Shown in pieces: positions 18,741-28,595 of a DNA stretch of 33,528 nt. The DNA lies in the NCBI GenBank assembly GCA_032718475.1, contig JAUCBJ010002936.1:1-33528 (forward strand), written 5' to 3'. How positions within the stretch are numbered: the stretch's first letter is position 1; every line of letters starts with the position of its first letter. The translations under genes and the position numbers were made by a program. This DNA comes from Nemertoderma westbladi. Taxonomy: Eukaryota > Xenacoelomorpha > Nemertodermatida > Nemertodermatidae. The notes under the pieces were generated by a model that was given only the letters and a program-made list of their open reading frames with translations, did no database searches and was not told the origin of the DNA.

Positions 18741-20087
18741 GATGGCCAGCAGTAAACAGGCCTTCCTCGACAGTAGCGGCTGCTGCAGCCCATCGATGAC
18801 CCACACATCCGTGGTGCAGGCGGTGTGGAGGGTGGGGCACTGGAGGGTCGCAGTGAAGATCCGGATCACTGTCCACCCAGAGCGGCACCCGTTGGCCAGT
18901 CGCAGCGCTTTGGGGGGCGTTTGGGTGGTCTGGAGGTTCTCCATCGTCCCGCCGAAGGAGCGGAAGATGGGGAGCGGGAGCGCGGTGATGTTCGCTCCGG
19001 AGTCGGGGAGGAACTGCGCCGCTGTAATCCCAAAGTTTGGGTTCTTCGTCACCTGGAACCCGACGGTGACGGTCTCCAGAGGCTCCAGGGACTCCATAGC
19101 CGAGACGATGGGGGCGTCTTCCAGTTCGGCGCCCGCCAGGATGGACCACACCTCGGCGCGGTTCGCTGTGGTGCATGAGTCGTCAGCGGGGCCGGTGGCA
19201 GCGTGGGCGCACGGTTCGCCGGAGTTGGTCGGGCACATCCGGTCGTAGTGCCCAGTCGTGCCGCAGTGGCGGCACGTTGCCTTTATTCCCGGGCACGTCT
19301 TTCCAGCCGGGTGCAGCGTGTATCCGCACTGATGGCAGAGGGTGGGCGGTTGAAGTTGGTTGCGGCGGTTGTGGGTGCGCCGGCCTCCCGGCGTCGGAGC
19401 AGGGTGGGTCGCCACGCTGTGGGATGCGGTGGCCTTGGGGGTGGTGGTGTTGAAGGAGGCGGCATCCTTCCGCGCCGTCCAAACGGATTGGGCCCGCCTG
19501 AGAGCGTCGGAGAGGGTCGCTCCATTCTCGAGGCGGAGGAGTTGCTCCGTCACCTCGCGGTCGTTGAACCCCGCCACGAACTGGTCGAGCAACCGGTCGT
19601 TGAGGTGCGCCTCCGCGGTGGGGAGGGCGACGAACCGGCACTTTGTGGCGAGGTCGCGGAGGTGGACGAGGAACGTCTCCGGGGTTTCCTCGGGGAGTCT
19701 TTGGCGATGGGAGAGTTCCTGGCGGTGGACGCGGACGTTCGTCCCGCCGTCGATGTGGACTTCCAGTCTATCGATGACGGTGGTGGCATTACAGTTCTCC
19801 TCCGGTGTGAGGGCGAGTCCCTTGACCACAGCGTTGGTGGCGCGCGTAAAGGCAGTCATGAGGGCGGCTCGCCGTTGTCGCTGGGCAGCGCGGAGGAGGA
19901 CTGCCAATAGAGCTGGGTCGGGTTGGGCGGCGGGGTCGGCTTCGTGGAGGTTCTCCAGGCCGGAGGTGACGAGGAAGGCCTCCCATTCTTCGCGCCATAA
20001 CGCCCAGGTGAGGCGCTCGGTTTCTATGTCGAACGGGGGCGGATTACCTCGAAGAATGAAGCTTCTCGGATCGCGGTGGTCCGACAT
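18267..20087 (-). CDS. Ty3/gypsy Gag with zinc knuckles and aspartic protease
   Basis: The ATG at 20085-20087 starts MSDHRDPRSF. Residues about 25-210 are a gypsy-type capsid region (LTWALWREEWEAFL, ETPETFLVHLRDLATKC, LLDQFVAGFNDREVTEQLL). Two zinc knuckles follow near 251-285 (CHQCGYTLHPAGKTC, a variant, and CRHCGTTGHYDRMC, canonical). A retropepsin core has FLPDSGANITALP (catalytic Asp near residue 362) and LLSRKACLLL as the C-terminal part. Beyond about residue 460 the frame is the out-of-frame reading of the reverse transcriptase and is not meaningful. The shift into the Pol frame is +1, in a C-rich stretch near 18690-18740; it could be programmed or a simple indel. Confidence 0.85.
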   Translation of the reverse strand: MSDHRDPRSFILRGNPPPFDIETERLTWALWREEWEAFLVTSGLENLHEADPAAQPDPALLAVLLRAAQRQRRAALMTAFTRATNAVVKGLALTPEENCNATTVIDRLEVHIDGGTNVRVHRQELSHRQRLPEETPETFLVHLRDLATKCRFVALPTAEAHLNDRLLDQFVAGFNDREVTEQLLRLENGATLSDALRRAQSVWTARKDAASFNTTTPKATASHSVATHPAPTPGGRRTHNRRNQLQPPTLCHQCGYTLHPAGKTCPGIKATCRHCGTTGHYDRMCPTNSGEPCAHAATGPADDSCTTANRAEVWSILAGAELEDAPIVSAMESLEPLETVTVGFQVTKNPNFGITAAQFLPDSGANITALPLPIFRSFGGTMENLQTTQTPPKALRLANGCRSGWTVIRIFTATLQCPTLHTACTTDVWVIDGLQQPLLSRKACLLLAILQSPILRRPTSAPRPHPAVLPDDRATAIGAQGGGNPAARETTHAAIHGANQHQHCGLGGPTTAFPPPPIGEMPRNVRGGYYNQTPPGRPAHQLLRKPRHPHQPRGRLQPRAGRAGCHGNPRARRRRAEPRRVAQPHGGHQKEGRHQGADHGRPPGTQ

Positions 20088-20745
20088 CTTCAATAGTGTT
20101 GGCAGATTGGCATTGAGTGAGTTGGGTGGTGTTGGTAGGTCGAACCTAAAGCTGCGTCATGACTAATCAGGAGGGCAGGGTGCAGCAATGCAGAAAGCCG
20201 TAGGACGTATGTACTACTGTATAATCAGGATGGATATAATAAAACATAACCAAGATAGCTACGCCATCTAGCGGGCCAAAGGCGTAGGACTTATGATGAT
20301 ACTACACATTCTGGAATAATATTTGTGATGAAACTAGAGAGCAGCTCAACTACATACAGTATACCAATATTGTATATTTGGCCTATTGTATGTTTGGCCA
20401 TGTACAGTCCCAATCCCAATAAACATTAACTTGGTCGTTTTGGCGGCCAAAATGACCAAAATCACCAAAAAAATGTAGTGTATTCCTATGGGCTACTTGG
20501 TCGTTTTGGCGAAGCGATTTAACTCGAATCAGCTCAATCCAGACAGTCTGTCTCCTTGGCCATCCATTTGGTGGATCTGACTAAATGTCGGCTCGCTTTC
20601 ATTTTTATTATTGACAGATTGTTAACTTACCCGGCGCTGAGCCTTGCAGTACTGGAGTCCGCCCACTGAGGCATTGATAGAGTACACAGTCTTATAAAAG
20701 GAGTTGAATGGGGCTTCGTTAAAGGAGGAGTATGTATAATAATCT
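20088..20745. other. Noncoding; gypsy 5' flank, with an inverted motif pair
   Basis: No gene. ACTTGGTCGTTTTGGCG occurs twice in direct order (20429-20445 and 20495-20511). The first copy forms a hairpin with the following CCAAAATGACC. CGTAGGAC also repeats near 20202 and 20284. No LTR boundary could be fixed. Confidence 0.5.
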
Positions 20746-20968
20746 GAACGTCCCAAAATTAATTTATGGACGTCCCGAAATTAATTTATGGACGTCCCGA
20801 AATTAACTATAGGGACGTCCCGAAATTAACTTATGGACGTCCCGAAATTAATTTATGGACGTCCCGAAATTCATTTATGGACGTCCCGAAATTAATCTAT
20901 CAACCAATCAGCATCGTAATGAAATAACTAATTAATGGACGTCCTTAAATTAATTTCGGGATGTTAAT
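20746..20968 (+). repeat. 22-bp minisatellite, GACGTCCCGAAATTAATTTATG
   Basis: Seven units of 22-23 bp lie at 20746-20896. After a 40-bp gap a further diverged unit lies near 20937, and inverted fragments (TTAATTTCGGGATGTTAATT) run to about 20968. Each unit holds the palindrome GACGTC and the AATTAATT palindrome. Confidence 0.9.
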
Positions 20969-21046
20969 TTCGGATATTAATTTCAATAATATTTTTTTTT
21001 ATAATAAAAATTTGTTTTAATATTTTTTTACAATGTATAATTCGCG

Positions 21047-21455
21047 GACACTGCGGGGTGACTACAAAACAAAGACCCAATTATAATGACCTCCATATTC
21101 TTGTTACATGTGTTAACTTTCGTTAATTGTTATGAATCCCCAGTCACGCCTCTGTAACTTGCTCCTTTACTAACCTGCTCCTTTGCTTTAAATAGCAATG
21201 GTACATAACGCTCATTGTGACCTGTACAAAACAAAGAGGTAAAGTCGCGTTAGGTCCCAAAGAGCTTTAGGTCCCATTGCCAGAGAGCGTGAGGTCACAT
21301 TGCCATTTAAAGGAGCAGGTTAGTAAAGAAGCAGGTTGCAGAGGCGTGTTGGGGAACCAAAACAATAAACGAAAGTTAACACATGTGTTTTGTATTTGTA
21401 CAGGTCTTTATTATTTGGGTCGTTGGTCTTTGTTTTGTAGTCACCCGACACTGCG
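21047..21455. mobile_element. Foldback/MITE-like element with long inverted repeats and 9-bp target duplication
   Basis: The element proper is 21056-21446. It begins GGGTGACTACAAAACAAAGA and ends with the reverse complement, TCTTTGTTTTGTAGTCACCC. The arms stay complementary for roughly 150 bp each with indels. Matching blocks include ACATGTGTTAACTTTCGTT, CACGCCTCTG and TTTACTAACCTGCTCCTTT. GACACTGCG flanks both sides (21047-21055 and 21447-21455). There is no coding capacity. Long terminal inverted repeats with a 9-bp duplication are typical of Mutator-like nonautonomous elements, but the superfamily is inferred from structure only. Confidence 0.88.
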
Positions 21456-21456
21456 G

Positions 21457-22279
21457 TGTTGCGTGGGGGCCACCAATCCACCCACCCACACTCAACTCCC
21501 AACTTCCTGGACACTAGGATACTGAGTGAAAGCGTCTGAAACTACTACAGGAACTCCATGACAGACTATGGGCTAGCGACTAGGGACTGGCGCCCTTGAA
21601 CATGTAAACTGTAGTACCTACTGTACCACCTACCTTAAAGTGACCTGTGGGACCAGCCCATTATTAGTGAGGTCGGCATTTCTCTTTATCCTGCCGCTCT
21701 CTTTGTATTACAATAGCATACAGCTAACCAATGGCAATGGTCTACCCCCAGTGCGGGAAAGACAAGCTGGCTACCATTGAAATTAATAGCCGGGAAGGAT
21801 AATATGGTGTGTTCGTGTTCCCATCCTAATGTCTGTCGTCTTGGCTCAGCTAAGCTTAAACAGAGCCACAGCCTACAATAGAGCTTTACCTAAATACACT
21901 TCCAGTGAGCCAAGCAGTAGTGGCGGGTTAGCTCCAAAATGCCCATGTAGGATTTCTTCGAAAAAGGACCAATTGGTTGAGTTACGAGTTACAGTGAAAA
22001 AGTATTCATGATTAGATTTTGCTTTGAACAGGAGAAACACGTTCGTTGGGCCTTCGCGCATCACGAGGCCCAGTTATGAGATACAAATTAAAATTGAGCG
22101 ACTGTATCACAAAATCAGGTTTTGAGAAATTTACCCACACCACCAATCAATCAAAGAAAGGGGGACAGTACGTGTTCACCCCTTTTAATCTCTCCACCCC
22201 CCCACCCATCCCAACCACCAATACATAACCGCGACATCTACCACCCACGGAAGGGTAGAACGAACTTATTTCCAATCGC
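21457..22279. other. Noncoding spacer
   Basis: No gene is supported. A GGGCCT/AGGCCC hairpin lies at 22048-22071. Pyrimidine-rich DNA occurs near 22190-22215. Confidence 0.5.
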
Positions 22280-22474
22280 ACGTTCAATATGCAAAGCCAG
22301 GTGGTGTATAGGAATATAATCAACGCCGTACTCGTCTTAATTATTATAAGCGTCGTTGCGCTCGTCCTGTTTTGTATTTAAATATATTTCCTAAACGCAG
22401 ACTGGCAATCTTTATAACTATGGATACGTGCAATATGCGAAACCAGGAATGGTTTATAGGAATATAATCAATGC
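22280..22474 (+). repeat. Two diverged copies of a repeat, 146 bp apart
   Basis: ACGTTCAATATGCAAAGCCAG...GTATAGGAATATAATCAACGC (22280-22326) recurs as ACGTGCAATATGCGAAACCAG...TTATAGGAATATAATCAATGC (22426-22474). Both are followed by a region leading to GCAG/CGTAC-like text. Confidence 0.7.
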
Positions 22475-23309
22475 AGAACGCAGTACTAAATTCAGTCGAT
22501 GCAGTAATGATATTCAAATAATTAATTTAATACCAGTACCCTCTGTTAATGCCTCAGTGTAAAAACTTAGACAATTCAACTACAAAGAAATCCCATCAAA
22601 AAATAATAAGCCCAATATTTATGAGGAAAAAACAAGTATGGATATAAATAAGTCTTCTGCAGTGGTAAAATGTTATTGACTGACATTTATTAAACGAGAT
22701 CTGTCTAACACGGCAATAACACAATAATAGACTGAATAGTAGGGAATTCAGATTTCCATCTCGTTAGCTAGCTATGGCCAATCTGTCTACCGGCCTGTAC
22801 ACATGTGGTTACTTACATTCGCATTCCCATTGAAGAGCAACTGGCTGTTCTACACACACCAAACATCCTTCCCATCCTTCCCATCCTATGTACCAGCACC
22901 GAGCCAACTTGGATGTTAACCAATAAATGAGCAGTATTTAATGAGAATCAATTTTTTATACCGTTTTAATTACTTTAGATCAATTAAAGACACAATTATT
23001 AAAGCAAATCACTTGAACTAATTAAAAACTATAATAGAATGGAGTATGTGGATTACATCTGTATAATTTTTAAGTATAATTATTTAAATCTTATACTGTA
23101 AAAGAATTAATTTCCTTTAAAAGGCAGGTTGAAAATGGTGTTTTCACCGTAATCAACTTAATTAACTAATTAACTGCTATTATCTTAGCTTCTCGAAGGC
23201 CACACTGAAATTCTACTTGGAAAATTTCTAAACTTTTGCCAAACAACATGTGTACCAAGTTTGGATAGATTTCATCAAAGATTGGCCTAGTTATTAACGT
23301 TTAAAATTG
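22475..23309. other. AT-rich noncoding spacer
   Basis: No gene or element recognised. The last 100 bases (ACCAAGTTTGGATAGATTTCATCAAAG region) followed by the CGACAGAA repeat resemble the ends of common invertebrate interspersed repeats, but this could not be confirmed. Confidence 0.45.
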
Positions 23310-23311
23310 AA

Positions 23312-23344
23312 CACGACAGAACGACAGAACGACAGAACGACAGG
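23312..23344 (+). repeat. (ACGACAGA)n microsatellite
   Basis: Four tandem copies of the 8-base unit ACGACAGA, the last one degenerate. Confidence 0.85.
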
Positions 23345-23535
23345 TTGATTAATGGTACCACTACGCTAAGGCTCACTCACTTCGTGGCTCGCCCCATAGA
23401 TGGAACATATAGGTCATCTAATTAATTGTTTAAAGATTAGCAAACAATACAGCGTAATTGAATTGACGCCACTAACTAAAAGACTAACGGAAACTAACTA
23501 AAAGGAATTCATATAAAATAAGCTAGAAATTTGAA

Positions 23536-24010
23536 ACTTTTTTTAGCGGCGGGGTGCCAAATTTTGTGCCAGCCCCAAATTTTGAAATGTCAATTTTGTA
23601 AATTTATTGTTTGAAGCTGTTTTTTCCGCAATAGGGGTTTTAGGCGTTCTGGTCTCGTTCGAATATATACGAATTGCACCAGGCATATCAATCAACGTTG
23701 TATTTTTCGGTGCTGTGTGCAAAATTTGGTGCCAGCAAGAAATTTTGAAAATTCATTCAATAGTTCAATTGATTGTGACAACTCATATCTTACATTTTCG
23801 AGGTTTATTGGGGCTCTAAATTCAATGGAATAAATATTTATATAATAACTAGACATATCAAACTTGTATTTTTCGGAAGTATGGGTGCAAAATTTGGTGC
23901 TAGCACAAAATTTTGAAACCCATCAACAATATCAATTGATTGTGTCACCTTGTTTCTTGCGTTACACGGATTTGTGAGGGTTCTGAATTCAATGGAATAT
24001 GAAAAAATTG
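23536..24010 (+). repeat. Tandem repeat, about 166-bp period, three copies
   Basis: GTATTTTTCGG starts units at 23700 and 23866. The same order of landmarks follows in both: GTGCAAAATTTGGTGC, AGCACAAAATTTTGAAA-like text, CAATTGATTGTG and AATTCAATGGAATA. A diverged unit at about 23536-23699 has GTGCCAAATTTTGTGCCAGC and the same AAATTTTGAAA block. Short open frames here are repeat-derived. Confidence 0.85.
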
Positions 24011-25010
24011 CATAAGAATACTTTTCGAGAAAAATCAATTAGAAATCTTTAATCGCTAATTTCTAATTAATTAATAAACAGATTTTTGCCAAATATTTAT
24101 CTGCTGTGGGCGTTCGGATCATCTACAAGATAGTTCAAAAAGAAGTGTTTGAGCTTTTGCCGTTCTCCTGGAAAAAATCCTTTAAATATCGACCTAAAAA
24201 AGATCAAAGGAAAGTGCCTACTTCTGACCACTGCTAGATAGTGGTAGTACTGTATTATTAGGTTTTACTTTGGTGTTTATTTTAGTTTACTATTTTAATG
24301 GATAAAATAATACATCTAATGGAGCAAGCATGAAAAAGAACAAAAAATTATTTTGCCTATGGTAATACCTTACTCTGGATAACGATATACATAAAAATAA
24401 TAATAGACCTACTGTTTAATGATTCAAAAAATTTAATATTATGTAATATACATTCAATATCTTACCTTGATCACGGTTCATAATCCTGTTATCCGTGAAG
24501 GAGATTTGCGTTTTCGGGAGATAAATCAAATGTTAAAAGTTTCAGCTTCCGTTTTATTATAAAGTAAAATTAAATATTGTAATTCAGAACTGCTTCTCAA
24601 AAAAAACATAATTTATACAGAATTTCGTACTTGTTCTGTGTCTTAAATTGATTTAGAAACTCGTATGGTGAAGTCGGCAAATATACAGTACAAATTTTGT
24701 TATAGTGACCTACCTACATATATTCCTACTGAAGATACTTGTAAGACAATGTATTTCGTCTACTGGGGTTAGGAATCAAAACTAATAAGCAATTTGGTTT
24801 GAGCATGAGCAATTGTGGTTGACCTTTGATTGGCATTGTTATCCTTCTATTCCAATATAATGGTAATAATCCGCTTATTAACAGTTGTGGATTATGGAAA
24901 CAACTCTTCTTACATTACTGTATTAGCAATTGATTTCCAACTCAACAATCATAATAATGTGCTTGACCTTTGATTAGCAATGTGAATTAGAAATAACAGG
25001 TAGTTGTTGA
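24011..25010. other. AT-rich noncoding spacer
   Basis: No coding signal. TTGACCTTTGATT[A/G]GCA occurs twice, near 24819 and 24963, about 144 bp apart, hinting at an old tandem duplication. Confidence 0.5.
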
Positions 25011-25015
25011 ACATT

Positions 25016-25460
25016 CCGGGCAAAACAACACTCTGCTAATGATAGTCTACTTAAAAAATGTGTTGTTTTGTCCTAGGACAAAACAGCAGGTGTTGTTTTT
25101 GACATTCTTTCAGTTTGTTGAAACCCTGTTGAGGTATAGTACCGGTACAGAGCAGACAGCTACCACAGTCTGACAGTAGTGCAATACTGCATTAGGCCCT
25201 AGTAGGTGAAGGCTGTACTGGTGGACTGTAGGGTGGGCCTAGTACCATAGCTTGTGTCAGAGTGTATCGGTACGGTACCGTACCGCAACTGTCATAATAG
25301 GCCTACAGATATGGGTAGGCTTCACACTATCACAGAAGTACTGAAGTAGGCCTAGCGAAAGCGAAGTAGGTAGGGCCTACTGCTATTGTACCGTATCTGT
25401 GTACCGTACCACTCTGCCACTGTACCACAGATAATGCACAATCTGACAATGCAGTAGGCC
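25016..25460. repeat. Cluster of short perfect palindromes
   Basis: A 22-bp perfect palindrome centred on CCTAGG lies at 25064-25085, with outer inverted CAAAACAACAC/GTGTTGTTTTG arms (25021-25031 and 25060-25070). GTACCGGTAC lies at 25139-25148. An 18-bp perfect palindrome, CGGTACGGTACCGTACCG, lies at 25268-25285. Several AGGCCTA and GTACCGTACC motifs follow up to 25460. No gene is present. Confidence 0.75.
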
Positions 25461-27891
25461 CAGGCTGCAAATTGAGTGCAAAAATCCTTGTGATTCCTTG
25501 TGGGCTTTTATTATATTCTGGTATATTGAATCGGTGGGCTGGTCTTCATCCATTGATTGAAGTGCTTCAAAGCGGTTTTGAACTTCTACTGCTGTACTGT
25601 GTAAGCATCCTTTACTGCATTGTCTGTTCTGAGATTCTCCCAGTCATAGTTGATTTGCTTGCTTGTCCTGGGTTTGCTGGCTCTCAACAGCTCAAACTGA
25701 GTCTGATCTCTGCAGTCACATTTCTGTGGTCCGAACCAATTACAGGATTAGGTTGAACAACTGAACAAGCTGTATACCTCACAGTTGATCATACATGTTG
25801 TTTCTCCCACTTTTTGTTTATAAGGATGTAATCAAGTTGTGCTTTGGTTCCATTAGGGTATTGAAAGTATAGGCCTACTGAAAGTATACATTAGGGTACT
25901 GAAATTGAAAACCTTCTCTCACTTTGTTTTTAGTTATCCATTTAAGCTGAAACTTCACACATGCTGTGTCGTAGACCAGTATACCATCATCCATAGGCTG
26001 CATCTTTGTTGGGACGGTAATCCCACATGCCACAGCAGTTCTCCAGTCTACCGCTAGTGGGCTAAAATGAAAACATTTTAGAAATGTCTGACATGAAAAC
26101 CTTCAGCCATTTCATATTATTGTTTATAATTTTTTCTTCCTAATTGATACGAATGTGCCAGACATTCTAGACCTCAGATTAGATTTCGCGAAATCTTAAA
26201 TGCAGATACCCAGTCTGCAGGTGACGTGAAACAATTTTTTCTCATTCTGGTATAAGGTTATATTTCGGTTATAAGGTTATATTTAAAAAAAAATTTCTCG
26301 TCACTGCATGGTCAGCTTTACCCTTTGTATACTGTTCGCGCTTTCAGACCTTTGGCAGTTTAACCCGCCAAATTAAGATGTCTTCTAGATATTAAATCGC
26401 TTTTTAGCCTATGACAAGTATTTGATTCACTACACTAGTCGAAACCAATCCGTGCGCGACCATTCACCCGCTGGATATTCCCGGGAGATTGGGTTCGACG
26501 GTTTAATTTTGTTGCTATGTAAGCCTAATGTATTATTCGACTGACAGTATTATATAATCTCTGACAATATTATTTACCTTCGGGAATATTAACAGTTCCT
26601 TTAGGACGTGGCGCTTTATCTACATAAACAGAGTTATGACTTAAACTACTCACAACGACATGGCTTAATTATAATTCACATATATGGCGCATTCTTTAGG
26701 AATGCTTCTTTAACAGACTCACTCATACACAATGCTGCACAATACTGCACACTAATCTGCCAATCTTCACTGATTTTAGTCACATATAAAAGGAACACAG
26801 ACTGACTCATGTAGGGTCTATCAAATAACATTAGATTCACTTCAAACCACTTTAACATGAGTCACAATCGTTTATCTGTAACCCTTCTCTCTTACCTTCG
26901 GTATATCAAGAATATTGGGTTTCGGGGTTATTTCTCGTTATTCCAAATATAATAATTCATCAACCATATTATGAAGAACTGACAGTAAATAGCAGTATAA
27001 CAATATAAAAGTATGCACAGTATTACACAGTATGCAGTGTATGCAGTACTGCAGTATGCAGTGATTACGAAATTGCAGAGTGTTTGTTTCGTCAGTTAAA
27101 GGATATATGTCCTTGTAATTAAACCTACTAGTGTTGAGCTAAAAAGCAGAAAGCACAAAACACTAAAAAGCCGTTCTTTCGTGGCTTTGAAAAACTCGTG
27201 ACTACTGCTCTATACGAGTATACCAACCACTCTTATTCCACGAAGCTCCCGTTCAACACAGAGAAAGAGCAGTGAGATAGGAAATTTTCAGTTCAGTACT
27301 CTGTGATAGGTCAAAATCAAGGCTAGCTCAAAATTCTATTGGGAGATACAAAAACAAGGCTATGACGCAACCTCCCTAGGCTTGTTGGCCGATTAAACAG
27401 AGCCCAGATGCCTGCGTACAGCAAATCAGCCAATAAGCTGGTAACTTGCACTATTTTTAGCTGTAGATCACTTTGAGAGTATTCTTAGCGACTGGGGGGG
27501 AACTGGCCAACAAGGCAAACGAATCAGTTATCCCACAAAAGCTTTTACATATACAATGATAGCAACAGTGACAGGGGCACACACATACTTAAAGAATCAA
27601 AGCATTACATTCTTGCACTTTATATACAGTAGTTTACCAATTTTAGAGCGAAAAGGTTTATTTTTCAGATATAGGCCCCCTATAGGCCCCCAATGGTAGT
27701 AAATTCGACTGGTCAGATTTAATCGTGACTGATTTATATTAAAGTTAAATAAATACTGTTATTTGTTTAACCCCAAAAAGACCAAGCCCCATTTTCTATA
27801 CTGGACCCCCCAAACTAAACCCTCTTTAGAATCTGTTAATGCATTTAACAATTAGCTTTGTAATAAACATTGGTTTTGTTTTCCTAAGCAC
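25461..27891. other. Noncoding region
   Basis: About 2.4 kb without a supported gene. The 94-codon frame at 25472-25756 lacks an ATG start and any domain. TTATAAGGTTATATTT is locally duplicated near 26260-26285, and CAGTATGCAGT-type repeats occur near 27015-27062. Nothing else was recognised. Confidence 0.5.
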
Positions 27892-27966
27892 TGTGTTGTT
27901 TTGCCTGAACAACACAACAACAACACAATTGTTTCCCGGTTGTTTTGTTGTTTTTCCGGTTGTTTT
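27892..27966. repeat. TTGTTGTTTT / AACAACA repeat cluster
   Basis: GTGTTGTTTTGCC, then AACAACACAACAACAACAC, then repeated GGTTGTTTTGTTG. The first motif is the inverse of GGCAAAACAACAC at 25019-25031, so the two sites could be ends of one element or separate copies of a short repeat. Confidence 0.6.
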
Positions 27967-28244
27967 AACCCTCGGAGTAGGAAAGCCTCGGAAACAATTG
28001 CATGATACTGTATTATCAATTTAGATAAAGAGTTTGTTTTGTTGGCTGGACCTACTGTATGTCTAATTATCAATTTAGCAACTTTGGAGTTGTAAAGTAG
28101 GAGTCGTCGCAGTACTTTTGAGCTATTATACAGTAGGATAACATTCCTTTGCTGCATTGGCTGCATACCAGTATGCCTGCACCGCTATGTCAGTATGTCA
28201 TATGATGATACTTACTGGTAACAGGGCAACGTGAAACGTGATCC

Positions 28245-28595
28245 CCTATTGGCTATTTACCTAACAGACATAAATATTATATCTCTTTCTCCTGATTGGT
28301 TATAGGATCAGATGCCGTCAGATCAGATAAGGACAGACGTTTTATTCTACCTCGCCATTCTGCCATTTCCTCTTCTGACAGACATCCTGTAAGAATTCCA
28401 GCTGTCCACCAGTGTTATTTGCCATGCTGATAACACAGTAACAGAATAAGCAGATACTGATATAAAGGCAGTAAGGGAATCGACCAATAAAATTCCGTTG
28501 TTGTACCTGACTCGCTTACTGCAGTACTGACAGTACAGTCTGAACGTCTCTCGAATTACTGAATCAGGCCTACCGGCAGCGGCAGACCGGTAGTT
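28245..28595 (+). promoter_or_regulatory. Putative SDHA promoter and 5' UTR
   Basis: Upstream of the SDHA ATG are inverted CCAAT boxes (ATTGG near 28247 and 28294), a forward CCAAT at 28484-28488 and a TATA-like TATAAAGG at 28461-28468. CCAAT-box promoters are usual for housekeeping mitochondrial genes. The transcription start cannot be fixed from sequence. The start codon context is TAGTTATGG. Confidence 0.4.

Larger units (their letters stand above)
16409..20087 (-). mobile_element. Ty3/gypsy LTR retrotransposon, 3'-truncated
   Basis: Gag-protease, RT-RNase H and integrase occur in the order typical of Ty3/gypsy, all on the minus strand in three successive frames. GC content is well above the flanking AT-rich DNA. 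The 3' end, including the end of integrase and the 3' LTR, is lost at 16408. A 5' LTR was sought at 20100-20740 but could not be delimited because there is no second copy to compare. A GGTTCGACC string lies just upstream of the gag start. Confidence 0.88.

Noticed and set aside
17759-20166. Long plus-strand open frames of 200-270 codons across the gypsy element
   Set aside because: Antisense shadows of the GC-rich gag and pol frames; no recognisable domain.
20100-20740. 5' LTR of the gypsy element
   Set aside because: No TG...CA boundary or second copy could be identified, so an LTR is not claimed.
25472-25756. 94-codon hydrophobic frame, possible membrane protein
   Set aside because: No ATG start in the frame's beginning, no family resemblance, and surrounding sequence is noncoding and palindrome-rich.
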